From NCBI GenBank assembly GCA_027063755.1, contig JAMORD010000117.1, positions 1 to 6,136 of the forward strand: DNA of 6,136 nt. The letters are read 5' to 3'. A program made the position numbers and the translations under genes. Positions 4,571 to 6,136 of this stretch are shown piece by piece. Numbering within the stretch: position 1 is the stretch's first letter; each line of letters starts with the position of its first letter. Under the pieces are notes generated by a model that saw only the letters and a list, made by a program, of their open reading frames with translations, ran no database searches and was not told the DNA's origin. The DNA is from a bacterium. Lineage in GTDB: Bacteria; Coprothermobacterota; Coprothermobacteria; Coprothermobacterales; JAADFF01.

Positions 4571-5681
4571 TAATTTTCAATCGTTCTTTCATCTTCTTTT
4601 CATAGCCGGCCTTAAACACAACAAGGTCGGCTTTTTCTATCTCATAGGGCATATACCTCTGCTGCACCCATCCGCCATAGGCATGAGGATATTTATATCC
4701 ACTACCCTTCCTATTGGTAAGATGCCTGGGCACCGATACTGTTGAATATTTTTCCAGCAACTCGCGGGTGTTTTTAATAATTTCCAATGTGGCATTTGAC
4801 TTTGGTGCTGTGGCTAGATATACTGCCGCCTGCACTAAGAAATACAAGGCTTCAGGCATACCAACATGTTCCACAGCATACATAGCACTGGTGGCAATTT
4901 GAAGAGCCCTTGGATCTGCATTGCCTATATCTTCAGATGCCAGTATTACCAGCCTTCTGGCTACATATTCTGGTGCTCCTCCACCTTCTATAAAACGCAT
5001 AAGATAATAAACACCTGCATCGGGATCACTACCTCTGATACTCTTTATCATGGCAGAAATAACATCATAAAACTCATCTTTGTCTGCCACACCACCACCC
5101 GATATGGTGTCATCAAGCACTCCTGTTTTATGCCATAGCATAAGAAGATTCTGAAGCCTTCTGATATCACCATCGGCCGAGCGTATGAGAATATTGGCAA
5201 CATCATCGGGCACATCTATATTCAGTTTCACCTTAAACATATCCAGAAGAGCTTTCATCTCTGAAAAAGATAAAGGTTTAAACTCAATAAGCACAGAACG
5301 GGACCTTAGCGGTGGAATAAGCATCTTCCACGGATTCTCCCATGAGGCACCTATAAGTATAAGTCTTCCCTCTTGTATAGGTATGAGAAGACTATGTTGA
5401 GCCGTGCGGTTTAGCCGTGATATCTCATCTATAAAAAGAAGAACATTGCCAAATCTAAGAATCTTGTCAAGCTCAGCCTTGGAAAAACGGCTTCCATCCA
5501 TTTGAAAATATAAGGCGCCACTCTCCTTGGCAAGGAGAGTGGCAGCCGTTGTCTTACCAACACCAACAGGGCCATAGAGAATAATAGACCTTATTCCACT
5601 GCTAAAAGCCCCTTTTAAGAGCTTAATGGCCTTTTTGTTACCAACAAACTCGGTCCAATCTTTCGGCTGAAACTCCTTCAT
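4521..5681 (-). CDS. rarA: Replication-associated recombination protein A (RarA/MgsA), AAA+ ATPase
   Basis: A 386-residue clamp-loader-like AAA+ ATPase acting at stalled replication forks. Motifs in order: Walker A GPVGVGKT (37-44), Walker B LLFIDEI (81-87), sensor 1 GASWENPW (111-118, usually GATTENP), arginine finger LRSRS (125-129), sensor 2 GDIRRL (171-176), then the RarA-specific ASEDIGNADP (248-257) and the C-terminal YKYPHAYGGWVQQRYMP (329-345). The last two separate it from clamp-loader subunits and RuvB. It is shorter than the usual roughly 420-450 residues, mainly through a brief N-terminus starting almost at the FVG motif. The ATG at 5681 has GAGAGGG (5699-5693) 11 nt upstream. The nif3 stop lies 3 nt before the start, so the two form an operon. 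The tail (HESSGQSSHQDG) is unlike the family and lies within the 50-bp overlap with the convergent unknown gene. Confidence 0.95.
   Translation of the reverse strand: MKEFQPKDWTEFVGNKKAIKLLKGAFSSGIRSIILYGPVGVGKTTAATLLAKESGALYFQMDGSRFSKAELDKILRFGNVLLFIDEISRLNRTAQHSLLIPIQEGRLILIGASWENPWKMLIPPLRSRSVLIEFKPLSFSEMKALLDMFKVKLNIDVPDDVANILIRSADGDIRRLQNLLMLWHKTGVLDDTISGGGVADKDEFYDVISAMIKSIRGSDPDAGVYYLMRFIEGGGAPEYVARRLVILASEDIGNADPRALQIATSAMYAVEHVGMPEALYFLVQAAVYLATAPKSNATLEIIKNTRELLEKYSTVSVPRHLTNRKGSGYKYPHAYGGWVQQRYMPYEIEKADLVVFKAGYEKKMKERLKIIRKEHESSGQSSHQDG
5517..5543. repeat. 27-nt palindrome (13-bp perfect arms) inside rarA
   Basis: Arms 5517-5529 and 5531-5543 (GCCACTCTCCTTG / CAAGGAGAGTGGC) are perfectly complementary around one central base (5530). 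The element covers exactly rarA codons 47-55, just after Walker A, so codon n from one end is the reverse complement of codon n from the other (GCC/GGC, ACT/AGT, CTC/GAG, CTT/AAG). It could extrude as a cruciform or fold into a stable mRNA hairpin near the start of rarA. Confidence 0.75.
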
Positions 5682-5684
5682 ATA

Positions 5685-6136
5685 CTACATAGCCCTCTCA
5701 TATATATCTACAAACTGAGAGCTGAGGCCAAACTGTTTTTCAATATGTTTGGCAAGGAGTATTGGTCCTCCTGTTTCACTTCTGTAATGTCCATAGAGAA
5801 TGACATTAACCCCATATCTACGAAAATCACGCCACTGGGGATAGGTAATCTCTCCGGTAATATATGTATCTACACCAAGATCAAGTAGCGCTCCCAAGAA
5901 AGAACCTCCAGCACCAGAGATAACTCCCAGTCTCTTTACATTGCCATCGCCAAACTCCCACACATCTTTGGGCATACCGAAGACCCTTTCCAGTTTTGCC
6001 ACAATATCGACAACAGTCATATCCACATTAACATAAAAACCTACATCCATAGGTTGCCATCTTGGGGGTTCTATCCCCAACGCCCCCAATATATAGGCAT
6101 TATTGCCAACCTCTGGGTGAGCATCAAGAGGCAGAT
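5685..6136 (-). CDS. NIF3-like dinuclear metal centre protein (YbgI family), 5' end outside window
   Basis: The frame is open to the right edge, and 149 C-terminal residues are visible of about 250-260 in the short family form. Reading past the first possible start (a TTG at 6089) continues the conserved LPLDAHPEVGNNA motif (codons 6134-6096), so the gene is cut by the window rather than starting there. D4 of that motif, and H and E in GHYRSE (coded around 5796-5779), correspond to the metal ligands known from E. coli YbgI. GVISGAGG and the ITGE stretch are also typical. No PII-like insertion domain is present between the halves. The family forms hexameric rings with two metals per active site; it is annotated as GTP cyclohydrolase-like, but its physiological reaction is unsettled. 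It is the upstream partner of rarA (3-nt gap). The family call is firm; the function is not. Confidence 0.9.
   Translation of the reverse strand, partial: LPLDAHPEVGNNAYILGALGIEPPRWQPMDVGFYVNVDMTVVDIVAKLERVFGMPKDVWEFGDGNVKRLGVISGAGGSFLGALLDLGVDTYITGEITYPQWRDFRRYGVNVILYGHYRSETGGPILLAKHIEKQFGLSSQFVDIYERAM
5693..5699 (-). promoter_or_regulatory. Shine-Dalgarno site of rarA inside nif3
   Basis: Minus-strand GAGAGGG is embedded in the last codons of the nif3 gene, 11 nt before the rarA ATG at 5681. The stop of nif3 (TAG at 5687-5685) falls between the SD and the ATG, a layout typical of translational coupling. Confidence 0.6.

Noticed and set aside
4461-5400. Several 60-94 codon plus-strand open frames
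   Set aside because: All but the first few codons are antisense to rarA, whose motifs are conserved throughout; none has an SD or a family-like sequence.
6062-6089. TTGGGGG...CCCCCAA inverted repeat near the right edge
   Set aside because: Only 7-bp arms with a 14-nt loop inside the NIF3 coding region, easily explained by Gly/Pro codons; no regulatory position.
6087-6089. TTG as the start of the NIF3 gene
   Set aside because: The frame continues upstream through the conserved LPLDAHPEVGNNA motif to the window edge, so the TTG is an internal leucine codon.
1-6136. CRISPR array, prompted by the Cas4-like cysteine motif
   Set aside because: No regularly spaced direct repeats are visible on either strand, and no other cas-like protein occurs.

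Overview
This is a densely packed, moderately AT-rich bacterial window with nine protein genes and no RNA gene, insertion sequence or CRISPR array. The bacterial assignment rests on rarA, which carries the diagnostic bacterial RarA/MgsA C-terminal motifs, and on strong Shine-Dalgarno (SD) sequences of the AAGGAGG and GGAGGTGAT type. ATA and AGA/AGG codons look common and the packing is extreme, which would fit a streamlined anaerobe or thermophile, but the sequence does not fix the lineage.

Layout, left to right: (1) the 3' part of a Cas4/RecB-like nuclease with a C-x2-C-x5-C iron-sulfur cluster motif (+, cut by the left edge); (2) a 229-aa protein resembling YcgR/YpfA-type PilZ proteins but with degenerate c-di-GMP motifs (+); (3) a DUF362 protein (-); (4) a COG2426-type small integral membrane protein (+); (5) an 83-residue one-helix membrane protein with a very acidic tail (-); (6) a metallophosphoesterase lacking two metal-site-1 histidines (+), coupled to (7) an unrecognised protein of about 338 residues (+); (8) rarA, a AAA+ clamp-loader-like ATPase (-), and (9) the 3' two thirds of a NIF3-family gene (-, cut by the right edge), with nif3 transcribed first and rarA 3 nt behind it.

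The strand order is + + - + - + + - -. All three tail-to-tail junctions are real coding overlaps (15, 63 and 50 bp), and the two head-to-head gaps are only 28 and 54 bp. Two of the convergent overlaps are codon-in-register. In the 63-bp one, a Leu/Phe-rich transmembrane helix lies opposite a poly-Glu tail. Long perfect inverted repeats sit at the 1.34-kb convergence and inside the membrane-protein and rarA coding sequences.

No complete new defence or metabolic system is demonstrated. The best candidates for undescribed biology are the phosphoesterase plus unknown-protein pair, the Fe-S nuclease and PilZ-like pair, and the register-locked overlapping genes.
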